Source of the DNA: Sordaria brevicollis | Taxonomy: Eukaryota > Ascomycota > Sordariomycetes > Sordariales > Sordariaceae | Length of the DNA stretch: 64,000 nucleotides | Direction: 5' to 3' | Assembly (NCBI GenBank): GCA_033439795.1 | Contig: JAUTDP010000013.1 | Coordinates: 372,001-436,000, forward strand | Shown here: positions 23,519-34,379 of the stretch, one piece after another | Numbering within the stretch: the first letter of the stretch is position 1 | Layout of the letters: the number at the start of each line of letters is the position of its first letter | Translations under genes and position numbers: made by a program | Notes under the pieces: generated by a model | Seen by the model: the letters and a program-made list of their open reading frames with translations, nothing else | Databases searched by the model: none | What the model was told of the DNA's origin: nothing

Positions 23519-24540
23519 CACACATGGGAGATATTTGCACAGCTGCCCGAGGTTGAATTGAGAATGTAGGAGAACGGCCAGAAAATAGGTGGCCTCATCC
23601 AGGCCGCTGGAGTAGCTATAGGAAACGTGGGAATTTCCGAGAAGGAAACAAGGATGGGTTAGTAGATGAGAAGGGACTGGATGATGGGCGGCTACTCTTC
23701 CAACACTTCCGTATAAGGACTTTCGTAAAACCTAGTGAGGCCAAAAGGGACCAAGGAAAGGCCATGGCATTTCGTCTACCTACTTCTGATTCCAAGACAG
23801 TAGCACCTGTATCGTGACTTTCTAAGATGGGCTATCTCTCAAAACGATAGGTTTTGCCGTGTCGTGTCGTTCCGTTCCGCCTTGTTCTGTTTTGTTTCAT
23901 ATTCTTTCATTTTGATGCGTTTCCTTTCCCCCATTCGTCGTTTCTCATGCTTTGTTTTGTTTCTCAGTTTTGTTTCTTCATTGGCCCTTCGCTTCAACCG
24001 GCACGTCGGTATGTACTTGTGAGTCCACTTGTCATTCCCATCAGTATCCAAACGCAAACACAACGCACGTGTCGAGTGTTTCATGTAAAATAGAAATTTG
24101 TGTGATCAATGACGTGACACAGATGGTTGACAACGTCGGGACGCACTGGCATGGTTCATCCGATGTGACTGACTGTAAGACGGGCGGGAAACATGTTTGC
24201 ATGAACGACCGTTTGGTGGTACAAGGATCGCCCCTTCCCTTTTTGCACTAGGTTTTCCCCGCATGATGAGGACAAGAAAAAAAAAAAATCACTTCTCTTG
24301 CCGAGGAAGGTGAGAAAGAGAAAAAAAAAAAAAGCAGGTGGAGAAATTCGCTTGGCGACTGACATTTGGTTGTTGAGTGTCTTGTTACTGTACTACAGTA
24401 CCTCTACAACTCGAGCAGCAACTGGTGACTCGGAATACCCTAGCATTCTTAGTAACAACGACTTGGTGACAACACGGTCACCAGGGGCAACATCGCTTTC
24501 ACGTGCAACCTCGCGCAGCTCATCGACTCCAAACCACGCT
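23519..24540. other. Spacer between the two acyltransferase-like halves
   Basis: About 1 kb. Holds T-rich, low-complexity DNA (tgtcgtgtcgttccgttccg at 23860-23880, then many TTTTG words), poly-A tracts at 24276-24287 and 24320-24332, and a GTGAGA donor-like site at 24310. The frame upstream of 24541 is open back to 24298 without an ATG, so part of this could be an exon of the downstream gene. No separate gene is supported. Confidence 0.45.
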
Positions 24541-24805
24541 ATGGACTCCGACAACAGCAACGACTCGGATGACAACAGCAACATCAACTTATTGTCATCC
24601 AGCGACATGCTCACCCTCACCATCCGCAGAAGCTGGATCGGCACCGTACACCGAGCCGCCCAAGCCTACCTCCATCAAATGACCACCTCCTCCATCCATG
24701 AGGGCATTTCTTCTACCATGTCACTGGCTAGCAGCGTCACCGAGCAAGATATCCTGTACGCTTACATCTGGGATTTGCTCACTCGAGCACAAATACGAGG
24801 CGGCA

Positions 24806-24853
<48 letters not shown>

Positions 24854-25557
24854 GGGATCAAGATGGGGATGATAACTCCGGCAGCAGTGACGACGAAGAC
24901 TGCATGGAAGAGGTAGTAGTGAAGCTTTTTACCACCATCAATGTCGTCTGTGACATCCCCGCCCAAGCCACCGTCACCGTCACCGTCCCGTTGCGCTCAT
25001 TCTTTAGGCCCAATGTCACAAACGAGACGGGTATTCCTCACCTTCGGCGATACGCCCTGCTTGCCCAAGCAATCCGCTCTGGTATTGAGGATGCCATGCG
25101 AGCACGCTTCGGTTCGCTGACTCAGCAAAAGGGGCAAGCGTTGGAAGTTGCGCCGCGAATTAGGGTTATGGCGAAGAGGGATCGGGGTGTGAGTACTAAT
25201 AGCCAGTTGCGGTTGCATATCGTCTCTCTGCTGGATTCTGCCAGAGGAAAGATTTCAGAAGAAGAAGAAGAGATGGGGATGGAAAGACATGGGCAAGCGA
25301 GACGGGAGATTGGTAGTGACTTGTCATCGCTGTACTCATCATGGGACAAGAAAGCGGAGATGGGGGTACGCACTGCACATAAACAGCCGACGCCAGCCAG
25401 CGGCGAGTATCTTGCGGTTGTGTGGCCTGAAAGTGAAAGTGGCAGGCGGGAGGGAAAATGGAGAGTGCAGCTGCACTTCCATCCGCTTGCTGGGATATGG
25501 TTGAGGAGGACGGTAGAGGAGAACCTAGCAGAGTTTGATATTTGGCCGAGAGTCTGA
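24541..25557 (+). CDS. Protein resembling the C-terminal half of a BAHD-type acyltransferase
   Basis: From the first in-frame ATG this encodes 338 residues; the frame is open for a further 243 bases upstream with no ATG, so a 5' exon is possible. VTEQDILYAYIWDLLTRAQ matches the region after the fungal BAHD linker (a V-S/T-x-x-D-x-L-x-A-x-x-W pattern), and after an acidic insertion LFTTINVVCDIPAQ sits where the family has its second-domain strand. ALLAQAIRSGIEDAM resembles the following helix. The classical C-terminal DFGWG motif is not visible. Residues encoded by 24811-24843 are a pure run of eleven Ser. The combination suggests a diverged or decaying enzyme, or half of a gene split by the spacer. 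Function uncertain. Confidence 0.6.
24811..24843 (+). repeat. (AGC)11 microsatellite encoding poly-Ser
   Basis: Eleven AGC units in frame, flanked by GGC and AACAACAGC. Coding in the plus frame as Ser; expected to be length-polymorphic. Confidence 0.95.
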
Positions 25558-25675
25558 GCGAGGACAGGTTGAGAAGGCGGAGGGCGAGGACATGTTGGAA
25601 GGATCGTGAGATTTGGCTGTCGTCAGACTGGCGGTGGCTTGAGGAAAGATAAAAGTGAAGAGAGTGTTATCAGAT

Positions 25676-25938
25676 TTACCGCATCTGCTCAGAAAAGTCG
25701 GATTTGACTATTAAGCGGGAACTAGGCCCAACACAGTCCAACCTCTCGGCTATCGTCTTATCGCGCTGGGTCGCGTTCGTATCACTTGCGTGTCACCTGC
25801 ATGATGAGCTTGCCAGTCGTGCTAAGTGGTTTGTTTAGCTCGCCGGCCCCGTTGGCCGCCCTGCCGGCAGGTGATCCCCCGATCTCCTAGCCAAAAGTGA
25901 AGCTAGTCAAATCCGACTTTTCTGAGCAGATGCGGTAA
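25676..25938. mobile_element. MITE-like element with 35-bp perfect terminal inverted repeats
   Basis: The left arm 25676-25710 and the right arm 25904-25938 are exact reverse complements over 35 bases; the arm begins TTACCGCATCTGCTCAGAAA. They enclose about 193 bases without a reading frame. If the outer TA (25677-25678 and 25936-25937) is the target duplication, the element is 257 bp with 32-bp arms, which fits a Tc1/mariner-type MITE; no longer direct repeat flanks it. Composition is normal and the arms are identical, so it shows no RIP damage and may be recent. It lies about 120 bases after the stop of the preceding gene. Confidence 0.8.
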
Positions 25939-28259
25939 CAAACCAAGCAAACTGAAGGGAATCTTGCAAGAATTCAAGGCATGCGAAGTGATAGTGATGA
26001 CTTGGCGTGTCTATCGCAATCATTTTGCCAAGGTCAAGAACATGCCCTACGGCCGCCCCACCCGCCCGAGCGACGGGAGCTCCGTGCCTGAGATCGAATC
26101 TCTTGGCGGAAAGCCGGAGACGGCAGCGGCCGGCACGGCGCAAAAAGGCGGGACTGCCAAGTCCTATCCGGACCTCTTCTCATACCGGCATGAGAGGAGG
26201 AAAGAAACGGCGTGGTAACGCCGGGCCGGACTGGGTAGCAATGATCAAGCCTCCGATCAGCCTGCATGGAGCAGAAAAAGAAGCACGGCCGTTGAGGACC
26301 GGAGTGAGCCATCGCCCCCCGGTTGCAGACAAGTGGATGCCCGGAGCAGCCGTACGGATTTGGTGATTTGTTTCCGGGATTGCGCGAAATACTTTTGATC
26401 AACTTCGGGGATCATTGTGTCTTATGCTCCTTTCTGTAAATCCTTTCCAGATTGCTTCTCCCGCCGAAGGGGTGGGTAAGGTGTGGAGAGCTTACGTGGA
26501 CGGCCAGGCATGATATCAGAGTGGGATAGTGTCATGAACAACAGGTTGCATCCGATGAAGCATGATATGAAGGGGACAGGAAGCGAATCGGACATGAAGG
26601 GGGGCTGTCACATTGGTGTTTTCTGTGCAGCCGCATGTTTCATGACAATCAACTTGAACGTGGAGATGCCGATCAGTGAGACAATGATTGCCAGTGGTGT
26701 TCAACCGTTGGAGCCGCAGTTGACGACCATTAGCCCCGCCGCCGAAGCCGAATCTCCGCAGACCGGTCCAAGAATCTCTGAAAGCCTCTTTGCCCCTTTG
26801 ACGTAAGATCTTATCTTGGAAGGATCTTATCTCGGAGGCGACAACCATCACGGAGATTTTTGGTTGGTGTCTCTGATCACTGACAAGATTTTGAGACAAG
26901 GTGTACATACCTCTCGTGCCATGCATTGTTCCTGATCTAGAGGACCCAACCGTGCGGTCCAATGTCACCGTCGCCGTGAACGTTGCCCCTATTGCTCATG
27001 TGGTGAGACCCTTTTGGACACCGAAGGTAATTCTCTGCATACCTCTGGGGTCGTGCAGCATCTTGTCAACTTGTCGTGGTCATCGATCGATCAGACCAGA
27101 CCGAGCGATGGCGGGCAAGGCGGGATAAGTTTGACAGACCAGAGTGGACGATTCCGACCCGCGGCTTTCCTCTCTGTTGGAATGACGGGCGAATGCGGGA
27201 TCGGTTGGTAGGCACCCACAAAGCGGTGATCCTCACGGGCGCCCGTGAGCTTGTGACTCTGTGAATCCCCAGCCCTCACCACAGCGACAAAGGAGAGGCG
27301 CCGACCCAGCCAGACCAGAAGAATTCGTCACGAACCGGACGGGATGTGGTGCTGATGTAGCACCGGAGGCGGGGGCCACTAGGGGTAACGGCGCCTTGCC
27401 AGAACCGGGGAGGATCGACACTCTTGGCCCGGGATTCTTGCCTTTTCGTCGGCTTTATCGACAGATTTTGTTGTGTGCGAAAGCCCTCACTCGGTCAGGC
27501 CATCTCCACAGTCCGCCGCCAGCACAGTGAGAAGAATCGGAGCCGAATGGATTCCCCAGCGGAATCCGGCGGTCCAAAGGATGTGGTGAGTGAGGACTGG
27601 ACGGCGGGCGCGGCATCCCATCCCTTTCCAGGCTCACCCTCAGTTTCCTTTCCCCGGTCCCTTCTTTTCAGCCGTATACTGTATGAGCCAAGAACCGACC
27701 AATTTCAACTATCACCATCTGGACCCTCTTCCCAAGTCCGAGACGTCTTGGAATGTGACGAGTTTTGCTGATGGCGTCGGCTCTAGGGCTGACTTTTTGC
27801 ACAGGGAAAACATGTTGTGATGTAAGAAATTGTCGGTACTGTATGCCCTCGGAGGAAAGCGGCGGCAAAGAAGTCTGGGGACTCGGAACAGAGTCTGACA
27901 TCAACTTTGACCCGAGACCTTCTGCCCGGTTGCTCCTGTACCGCAGTACCTGCGCTAAGGCGTAGAACACGCGCCGAGGAGAAGTTCTCGAAACCTCAAC
28001 GGAAGGCAAGAAGAAGGAGCATGGATCAACGATGGAGGGCCGATGTCGCTCTTTCTGTCAGGTGTCGCCATTGACGTCGGTTGAGGGGTGGCCGCCGCTT
28101 GCGTTGGGATTGGGAAGCAGCGAATCCGTCGTGGAGTTTCCAGTTCTGCGCGGCCATCGATGGCGTTCCTGCCGCGCGCAGAAAACGAGAAAAAGGAAAA
28201 AACAAGCGCACGGGGCAGCCAGGTGTGGTGGATCATTGGCTCCAGGCAGAGAGTTATCG
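25939..28259. other. Gene-free region
   Basis: About 2.3 kb of normal, rather GC-rich DNA. Many short frames overlap on all strands, none with a domain, convincing splice links or coding-like bias. A doubled GATA-type word (gatcttatct, twice) lies at 26810-26837. Nothing else is supported. Confidence 0.5.
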
Positions 28260-28281
28260 ATCAGATAAGATGATCTGATAA
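28260..28281 (+). promoter_or_regulatory. Pair of ATCWGATAA iron-GATA-factor sites (distal)
   Basis: ATCAGATAA at 28260-28268 and ATCTGATAA at 28273-28281 are two exact copies of the ATCWGATAA consensus of fungal iron-regulatory GATA repressors (SreA/SRE/Urbs1 family), separated by 4 bases. The nearest candidate target is the siderophore transporter, whose start is 2.2 kb downstream with no gene in between. The paired spacing suits a two-zinc-finger factor. Role at this distance is inference. Confidence 0.55.
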
Positions 28282-29350
28282 AAATTTGCACCCTCCGTTG
28301 CCAGGATCATCAACCGAACAGGCAGTTCGTGCGCGACTTGGCAGTGTGGGACTCGGCCGTGGTGCGGGGCCCTTGCGTTGCGATTGGCCTTGTTTGGGCA
28401 GGGGCGTCCTAGCTTGTGAACTGGAAATGTTGGTGGTGGGGTGGATCCTTCCAATGTTCTTGCAAGTCGGTCAGAATTACCGGACAGAATTTGTCTTGAT
28501 CGACACATGACGGTTTCGGGTGACAAGAGGCCGTATCCGAGAAGGAACTTAAGCATGTTGGTTCTCTAACAGTCATGAGCTATTTAACAGAATCGTTGTT
28601 TTGGTGAACTGGGAGAGAAAGGCCTTCGTTCCATTGTTGTGCTGAACTCCAATGCTCAACTTGTTAACTGGGACTCCCTTTCCTTCAACGACGCAGGAAC
28701 TGGAATAGCTTCCGGCTTGGAAACGGGAACTCTAAAAAAAATCCAAGACGTAATTGACCCATATCGTCCAGTGCATCGTCGATGGGAAAACGCCAAAACA
28801 CACCGCTGCTTTACAAAGCTCCATTGTAATTCCCGCATCTCTGTGCACTGAAAGCAACCAACGCCTGGTAAGAATGCGATTTCGCTGCCCATCGAGGAAT
28901 AAATCGGGGAAAATACCCAAGATGTCGGCAAATCTCCAGTTTTTTTGGCAGAACACAAAACACAAAACACAGACGACACTCCATCTTTGCATGGCGACCG
29001 AGTATGGTACTGCAACCGAGTATTGTACCATGTGTCAATTGCTTTGAAAACATAACAGAAAACATGCGACGATGTTGGCAGTCTAACAATTATGGTAATG
29101 GTGTGTATTGAAACCCTGGTCCGCAAGTCCAGACTCCGAACCCCAGACCCAGATGACTGTCAACTCCAACAGCCCATTGGGGTCGCACTGCATCGTTTTC
29201 GCTTCATTCGTTTTTTTTGTCGCGTGGGTTCAGGTTGTGGGATAAGGTAACAGACACGGCCTGCCCACTTTGACGGCGCCTTTGGGTTCCATCACCACGT
29301 TGGTTGACCACGTTGGGCCCCCGGCCTTCCTCCTCCTCTCTGGCTCAGGG
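28282..29350. other. Gene-free region
   Basis: About 1.07 kb. Only chance frames. A short direct repeat (acaaaacacaaaacacag) lies at 28954-28971, and tggtactgcaaccgagtattgtaccat at 29003-29029 has partial dyad symmetry. No gene supported. Confidence 0.4.
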
Positions 29351-29841
29351 CACACAGTCGCCCCATCGTCGTCCCCGTTCACCGACGTCAAAAAACCACT
29401 GTGCCCTGCATCAAGTAATTAAGTACTTCACCATCACCGAAGCTGAGGGAATCCGGAGCCGCGGTAACAATGCTCGGCCCTAGCGAGGTGACTAGGGCGA
29501 CTGTGTAAGTGTCTAAGGCGACTGTGTGGGGCTCAATGTCTAAGTCTCAGCCAAAGTCTAAGTTAGTGTTAGGGTTAGGTTAGTGGTTAGGGTTAGTTAG
29601 GGTTAGTTAGGGTTGGTTCCGGGGGTGCAGGGGGCCGGCGAGAGGCCCCCGAGTGTGAATGGGAAAAAATGCCTTCGAAAAGGTTGAATTTGGAGCGTTG
29701 TTATTGCGGTCTTGAAATGAGGATTCTGGTGATGGTTGGGGCGCGAAGTCCATGCTCAACTTCGCGGTCTTGGCTGGTATCTAGCAGCGAATTTGTATGG
29801 CCCCACACAGTCGCCCCAGACAGTTACACAGTCGCCCTAGT
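29351..29841. repeat. Inverted-repeat structure enclosing a telomere-like tract
   Basis: A 42-base arm at 29491-29532 (begins ACTAGGGCGACTGTGTAA) and one at 29800-29841 are reverse complements with 3 mismatches. Each arm itself contains two copies of GGCGACTGTGT. A third partial copy of the right arm, CACACAGTCGCCCC, is at 29351-29364. The interval between the main arms is 267 bases and starts with the TTAGGG-rich tract. The layout is that of a small foldback or MITE-like element, or a rearranged subtelomeric fragment. No target duplication was recognised. Confidence 0.7.
29562..29616 (+). repeat. Interstitial telomere-like (TTAGGG) tract
   Basis: About 55 bases built from TTAGGG, TTAGG and TTAG units (for example GGTTAGGGTTAGTTAGGG). 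The fungal telomere repeat is TTAGGG, so this is a degenerate internal copy, far from a chromosome end as far as the window shows. It lies just inside the left arm of the inverted-repeat structure. Confidence 0.85.
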
Positions 29842-30517
29842 CGGCTCGGGCCCTAGAGAACGGTTGAGGTTCGTCGTTAAGTCCGACCCATCGCGGACCC
29901 CGTACAGCTTCCACTTCCACCATCTCGGCCCAGATTCTGCGGAAAAGTTGTCGCCATGGGCCCGGGTCTCGAAGGAGTCGGGGAGTCTGCAGAACCGGCG
30001 CATTGCCTGTTTCTGTCTCTAGGGCCCCAAAAATGGCTGCATGAGGTCCCCACCACAGGATGGACAGTCACTTTGCCTCTGCAGCTTCCACTTCCACACC
30101 CGGTGTAACCTTGGGGTCCTGGCCCTCCACTCCCGGCCACCCGACTCTTCAATTCTCCAACAGTGCAGGCCACTCAGTGGAGGCCACACCCCACGGCACA
30201 CAAGCTTCCAATCCAGCCCCACCGGCCATGTCGTAGCTGTGCGTGCCCATCCTGCAATGTGACACTTTTTTACTTGACCTTCGATCTGATAATATAAACT
30301 TCCACTCCCGCCCATTTTCTTCCTCCTCCCACTCTTCTTCGATCTGATATCTCAGCCTTCCATCTCCAAACTTCCTCCCCCCCTTCCACATCTTTCCACC
30401 CTTTCTCCGTCCTACCGGCTGGGGACTGGATCCTAACTCGACCCATACCGTGGTCAACGGAAAGACTCTTTTTATTTTATTTTTTTGTGATTCCTCACAT
30501 CATCCACATCAACCATC
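29842..30517. other. Promoter and leader of the siderophore transporter
   Basis: About 680 bases without a gene. The distal part is featureless. From about 30284 it carries iron-GATA sites, a TATA box and then a pyrimidine-rich leader (30300-30430, many TTCC/CTCC words), as is common before strongly expressed filamentous-fungal genes. A poly-T tract runs from 30470 to 30486. Confidence 0.55.
30284..30298 (+). promoter_or_regulatory. ATCWGATAA site overlapping a TATA box (proximal)
   Basis: ATCTGATAA at 30284-30292 is a perfect match to the fungal iron GATA-repressor consensus and runs directly into TATAAA at 30293-30298, about 220 bases before the transporter start codon. A near match, ATCTGATAT, follows at 30341-30349. 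Binding here by an SRE-type factor would block the TATA box under iron sufficiency; this mechanism is inferred from the layout. Confidence 0.65.
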
Positions 30518-32379
30518 ATGAGGAGTCTTCTCCACAAGCTGGGCCGTCCAGCGGCTCCCGCCGACGTTGTTGAGGAGGTCCAGCATGACCCCAACGACAA
30601 GGAGGCCGCTGTCGATACCAAGGCCACCAATGAGTCCGACCCGGGCCACGAGACCGACTCCAGCCAGGAGATCTCCAAGGAGGCCCAGGCTGGTATTCAG
30701 CGTGTCGAGGCCATGACCAAGGTCTGGACCCGTAACGACATGTACATGGCCTATGTCACGTATGTTTCCTACCCTTTGACTCCTTCACACTATGCGATGA
30801 CGGTTTGACTAACACCTCGCCTGTCTCCAGTATCTGGATCCTCTACTTCGTCGATGCCCTCCAGTCCGGCATGTCCACCAGTTTCTACCCTTACGTTACC
30901 AGTACCTTCTACCTCCATTCCCTGACGGCCACCACCAGCATCATGTCCAGCTTGATCGGTGGTCTGTTCAAGCTCCCTCTCGCCAAGATCCTCGATATCT
31001 GGGGCCGTCCTCAGGGTTTCTGTGCCATGCTCTTCTGCTTGACCATCGGTCTCATCATGATGGCTGCTTGTGACGGTGTCAAGACCTACGCTGCTGCCCA
31101 GGTCTTCTATTGGGTCGGATACAACGGCATCACCTACTCGGTCTCCATCTTTCTCGCCGATACTTCGGCCCTCAAGAACAGAGCTCTGCTGTTTGCCTTT
31201 GTTTCGTCCCCCTACATTATCACCTGCTGGATCAGCGGTATCATCGCCGAGCGCTTCCTTGAGGGCCCTGGCTGGAGGTGGGGTTATGGTGCCTTTGCCA
31301 TCATTGTCCCCGGTGTCTGCTCGCCCTTGCTCTGGCTCTTCTACAAGAACCATGTCAAGGCCAAGAAGGCCGGCCTTCTCCCCAAGCACGAGAGCAAGGG
31401 CAACTTCTGGCAGACCGTCAAGTTCTACCTCATCGAGTTCGACATTCTCGGCTTGCTCCTCATCACTACCGGTCTGGCTCTGTTCCTGCTGTCCTTCAAC
31501 CTCTACTCGTACCAGAAGGACCAGTGGAAGTCTCCCATGATCATCTGCTTCCTCATCTTTGGTGGTTTGCTCATGATCGCTTTTGCCTTCTACGAGAAGT
31601 TCCTTGCTCCCAAGACCTTCATCCCGTACCAGCTTCTTATGGACCGCACCGTCATCAGCGCGTGTATCCTTTCTGGTGCCCTCTTCGTCTCCTTCTACAT
31701 CTGGGATTCGTACTTCCCCTCCTTCCTCCAGGTTGTCAACAACCTTGATGTCGTCAAGACCAGCTACGTCGTCAACGTTTACTCGGTCGGCTCCTGCTTC
31801 TGGTCTCTCCTCGTCGGTTGGGCTATCCGCAAGACTGGCCGCTTCAAGTGGCTCGCCGTGTACTTTGGTGTCCCTGTCACCATTCTCGGTGTCGGTCTCA
31901 TGATCCACTTCCGTCAGCCCCACGAGAACGTCGGCTACATTGTCATGTGCCAGATTTTCATCGCCACTGCTGGTGGTACCCTCGTCATTTGCGAGCAGAT
32001 GGCCGTCATGGCTGCCACTTCCCACGAGTTCATTGCCGTCGTTCTTGCCATCGAGGCCATGTTCTCCAACGTTGGTGGTGCCATTGGTCTTACTGTTGCC
32101 TCTGCCATCTGGACAGGTGTCTTCCCCAAGCACCTGGCCAACTACCTCCCCGCCTCTGAGCTGGAGAACCTCCCTGCCATCTATGGCTCCATCACCACCC
32201 AGCTCAGCTACGAGTATGGCTCTGAGACCAGAAACGCCATTGCCCGCGCTTATGGTGACTCCCAGAAGTATATGCTCATCGCTGCCACTGCCATCCAGGC
32301 CATCTCGATGGTGTCGGTCTTGTTCTGGCGCGATATCAAGCTCAAGGATGTCAAGCAGAACAAGGGCTTGGTGTTCTAA
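30518..32379 (+). CDS. Siderophore-iron transporter (MFS, SIT family)
   Basis: Two exons, 30518-30759 and 30831-32379 (intron 71 nt, GTATGT..CAG), 596 residues. Long hydrophilic, acidic N-terminus (about residues 1-75) is followed by about 14 transmembrane helices, typical of the DHA/SIT-type transporters that import ferri-siderophores by proton symport at the plasma or endosomal membrane. Family features: IWILYFVDALQSGMSTSFYPY in helix 1, SSLIGGLFKLPLAKILDIWGR with the helix 2-3 loop, GWRWGYGAFAIIVP before helix 6, and a C-terminal helix followed by a short basic tail. The profile agrees with fungal MirB/Sit1-type proteins; the particular siderophore cannot be told. Perfect ATCWGATAA motifs upstream support iron repression. 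An antisense open frame covers most of exon 2 and is a codon-bias shadow. Confidence 0.92.
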
Positions 32380-32961
32380 AGGAGCTGAGATGTGGAGGCT
32401 ATTTCTTTGCGGTTTTGTTGGACGGTTTGGATATTAAAAGGAAGGTTGGAAAAGGAATTTGGTGGTCATGACATGACGTCTGTTGTTTGATGAGATTATA
32501 CCCGAGATGTTTGTTCTTTCTATAGCGCGATAATGTAATACGAGTAATGACCGACCTTTCCAACTTTGTTCGCATTCCGTGAGTCCTCATGTTTGCTGTT
32601 TGCATAAAGAGAGTCTCGACAATGGCCCCGTTTCTGCCGTCCTAACCGGGGTTCGCGGGTATCTCCGTTATCGATAAGCTTTAGTCAGGGGTATTCTACG
32701 TGTGATAAGCGATTGTACCCCACTTAGTGACATCATAAGCCTTCCGTTCGTCTGAACATGCCATCCCTTCTGTGTAAACACCGACCAACAACCATCAGTA
32801 TACCTCCAAAGTGTCGTACAAGAACGAATCTTTGGTGATAGTTCTGATCAAATCCCACAGAAATTCCACGCAATTGCTTGTTCTCTCTCCAGAAACAGCC
32901 TCCACCGAACATCGCAGCCAATCACTCACTATAGCCAACTTCCCAGACAGACACCGTCATC
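32380..32961. other. Spacer between siderophore transporter and kelch gene
   Basis: About 580 bases, the 3' region of the transporter and promoter/leader of the kelch gene. No gene or repeat seen. Confidence 0.4.
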
Positions 32962-34379
32962 ATGGCCGAAGTTGCTGCCGGAGCTCTCGTTGCAGAGCAG
33001 GTCGTTGCAACAGGCGTTGAAGTCGGAGCTGCTGTTGCTGTCGCCGCTCCGACCCAGCCTCTGAAGGTGTCTCTGACACAACTAGCGATGGCAACATCAG
33101 AAGACACCAAGTACGCCTTCTCTCTTCCTCCCGGTTGCAGCCTACCTTTTGCCCAAGGAAGCATTTACTAACCGTACCTTATCCATACAGACGGGGCCTT
33201 GCTAGAACTAATCACACCATCACTACCATTGGCAACAAGGTTTACATCTTTGGCGGCGAGGATGTCGATGGCAAGCTGTGCAACAGCGACGTCCATGCCA
33301 TTCTTCTCCCAAGCAAAGACAACACAGGCACCGAGACCCTTCACGACCACTACCCAGCGTTTCCTTTGATTGACGCGCAGACCGGCGAGACATACATCCC
33401 CGCACCCCGTACCAGACATGCCGCGTGTGCCTGGGGCAACTCGGTCGTCATCCACGGCGGACGCGACGAGCACGGCAATCCGATCGAGGAAGAAAACTGT
33501 CTGTGGCTCTGGGACACGGAGCACATGAAGTGGACGCGGCTGCACGGGGAGACTCAACTGGGCGTAAAGCTGGCGCCTCGCTACGGCCACCACATCTTTG
33601 TCGACGACAGGCAAAAGTTTCTCGTCCTCCACGGAGGGCACACTTCCGCAGACTCCTCGAGCAGCAGCGGGGCAGAAACCGAAACATGGCTCTACAGCTT
33701 CGACCGCAACGCCTGGACCACCCTCCCCAGTTCTCCCTCCCCGCCTCTCGCAGCCTCTTACACGGACAACATACTCTACACCATCAGCACCAGCCCTTCC
33801 TCTCCGAATCTCAGCGGCGTAATCAACTACCTCGACCTGCTTAAGTCAACCACCGAGCGCGAGAAACCCGGCGCTTTGACGTGGCAATCCATCACCTACC
33901 CCATCAACCCTCTCACGCCCGGTCCGAAGCCGCGCATCGGCGGCGCCCTGGTACCTATCCACACGGGCTACGGCCGGTCCTATCTGATCTACATGTTCGG
34001 CGTCTCCTCGGACGCTACCGCTATAGTCTTAGAGGAAGAGAAGTTCTACGCCGACATCTGGTCCCTCCAGCTTCCCTCGCAAGGATTCACGGCAGCAGCA
34101 GCCAAGGATGTGATCCGCGACAAGCTGATGCCGAAGGGCGTGGAATCGGGTAAGTTCAGCTGGGCGGAAGCGGAGCTGGTCCCCACGGAGAAGGGCATGG
34201 AGCATGAATCGGAAGGAAAAGTACATCCGGGCCCGAGAGCATTGTTGGCGGCTTCGGGATGTTTGGATGGGAAGGGGGTGGTGCTTTGGGGTGGAGTCAA
34301 TGCTAAGGGAGAGAAAGAGGCGGATGGGTGGGTGTTGGGGCTGGCGTTTGGGTATGCGGATAATGATCGGTTTGAGTAA
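32962..34379 (+). CDS. Kelch-repeat beta-propeller protein
   Basis: Two exons, 32962-33110 and 33191-34379 (intron 80 nt), 445 residues. Start context catcATGg. After an Ala/Val-rich, non-signal-like N-terminus, kelch blades are visible: RTNHTITTIGNKVYIFGGED, PRTRHAACAWGNSVVIHGGRDEHGN with a following LWLWDTEHMKWTRL, APRYGHHIFVDDRQKFLVLHGG with WLYSFDRNAWTTL, PRIGGALVPIHTG with YLIYMFGV, and a last PRALLAASGCLDGKGVVLWGG. The Gly-Gly pairs and spaced Trp/Tyr are the kelch signature, giving five or six blades, consistent with a galactose-oxidase-like propeller without catalytic domain. It is probably a cytosolic interaction scaffold. Ligand or partner unknown. Confidence 0.85.

Noticed and set aside
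24721..24966. Minus-strand frame with a long Ala run
   Set aside because: Created by the (AGC)11 microsatellite read on the other strand.
30790..32133. 447-codon open frame antisense to the siderophore transporter
   Set aside because: Exactly opposite the long exon of a clearly real gene; its Gly/Asp/Glu-rich composition is the usual mirror of C-ending codon bias.
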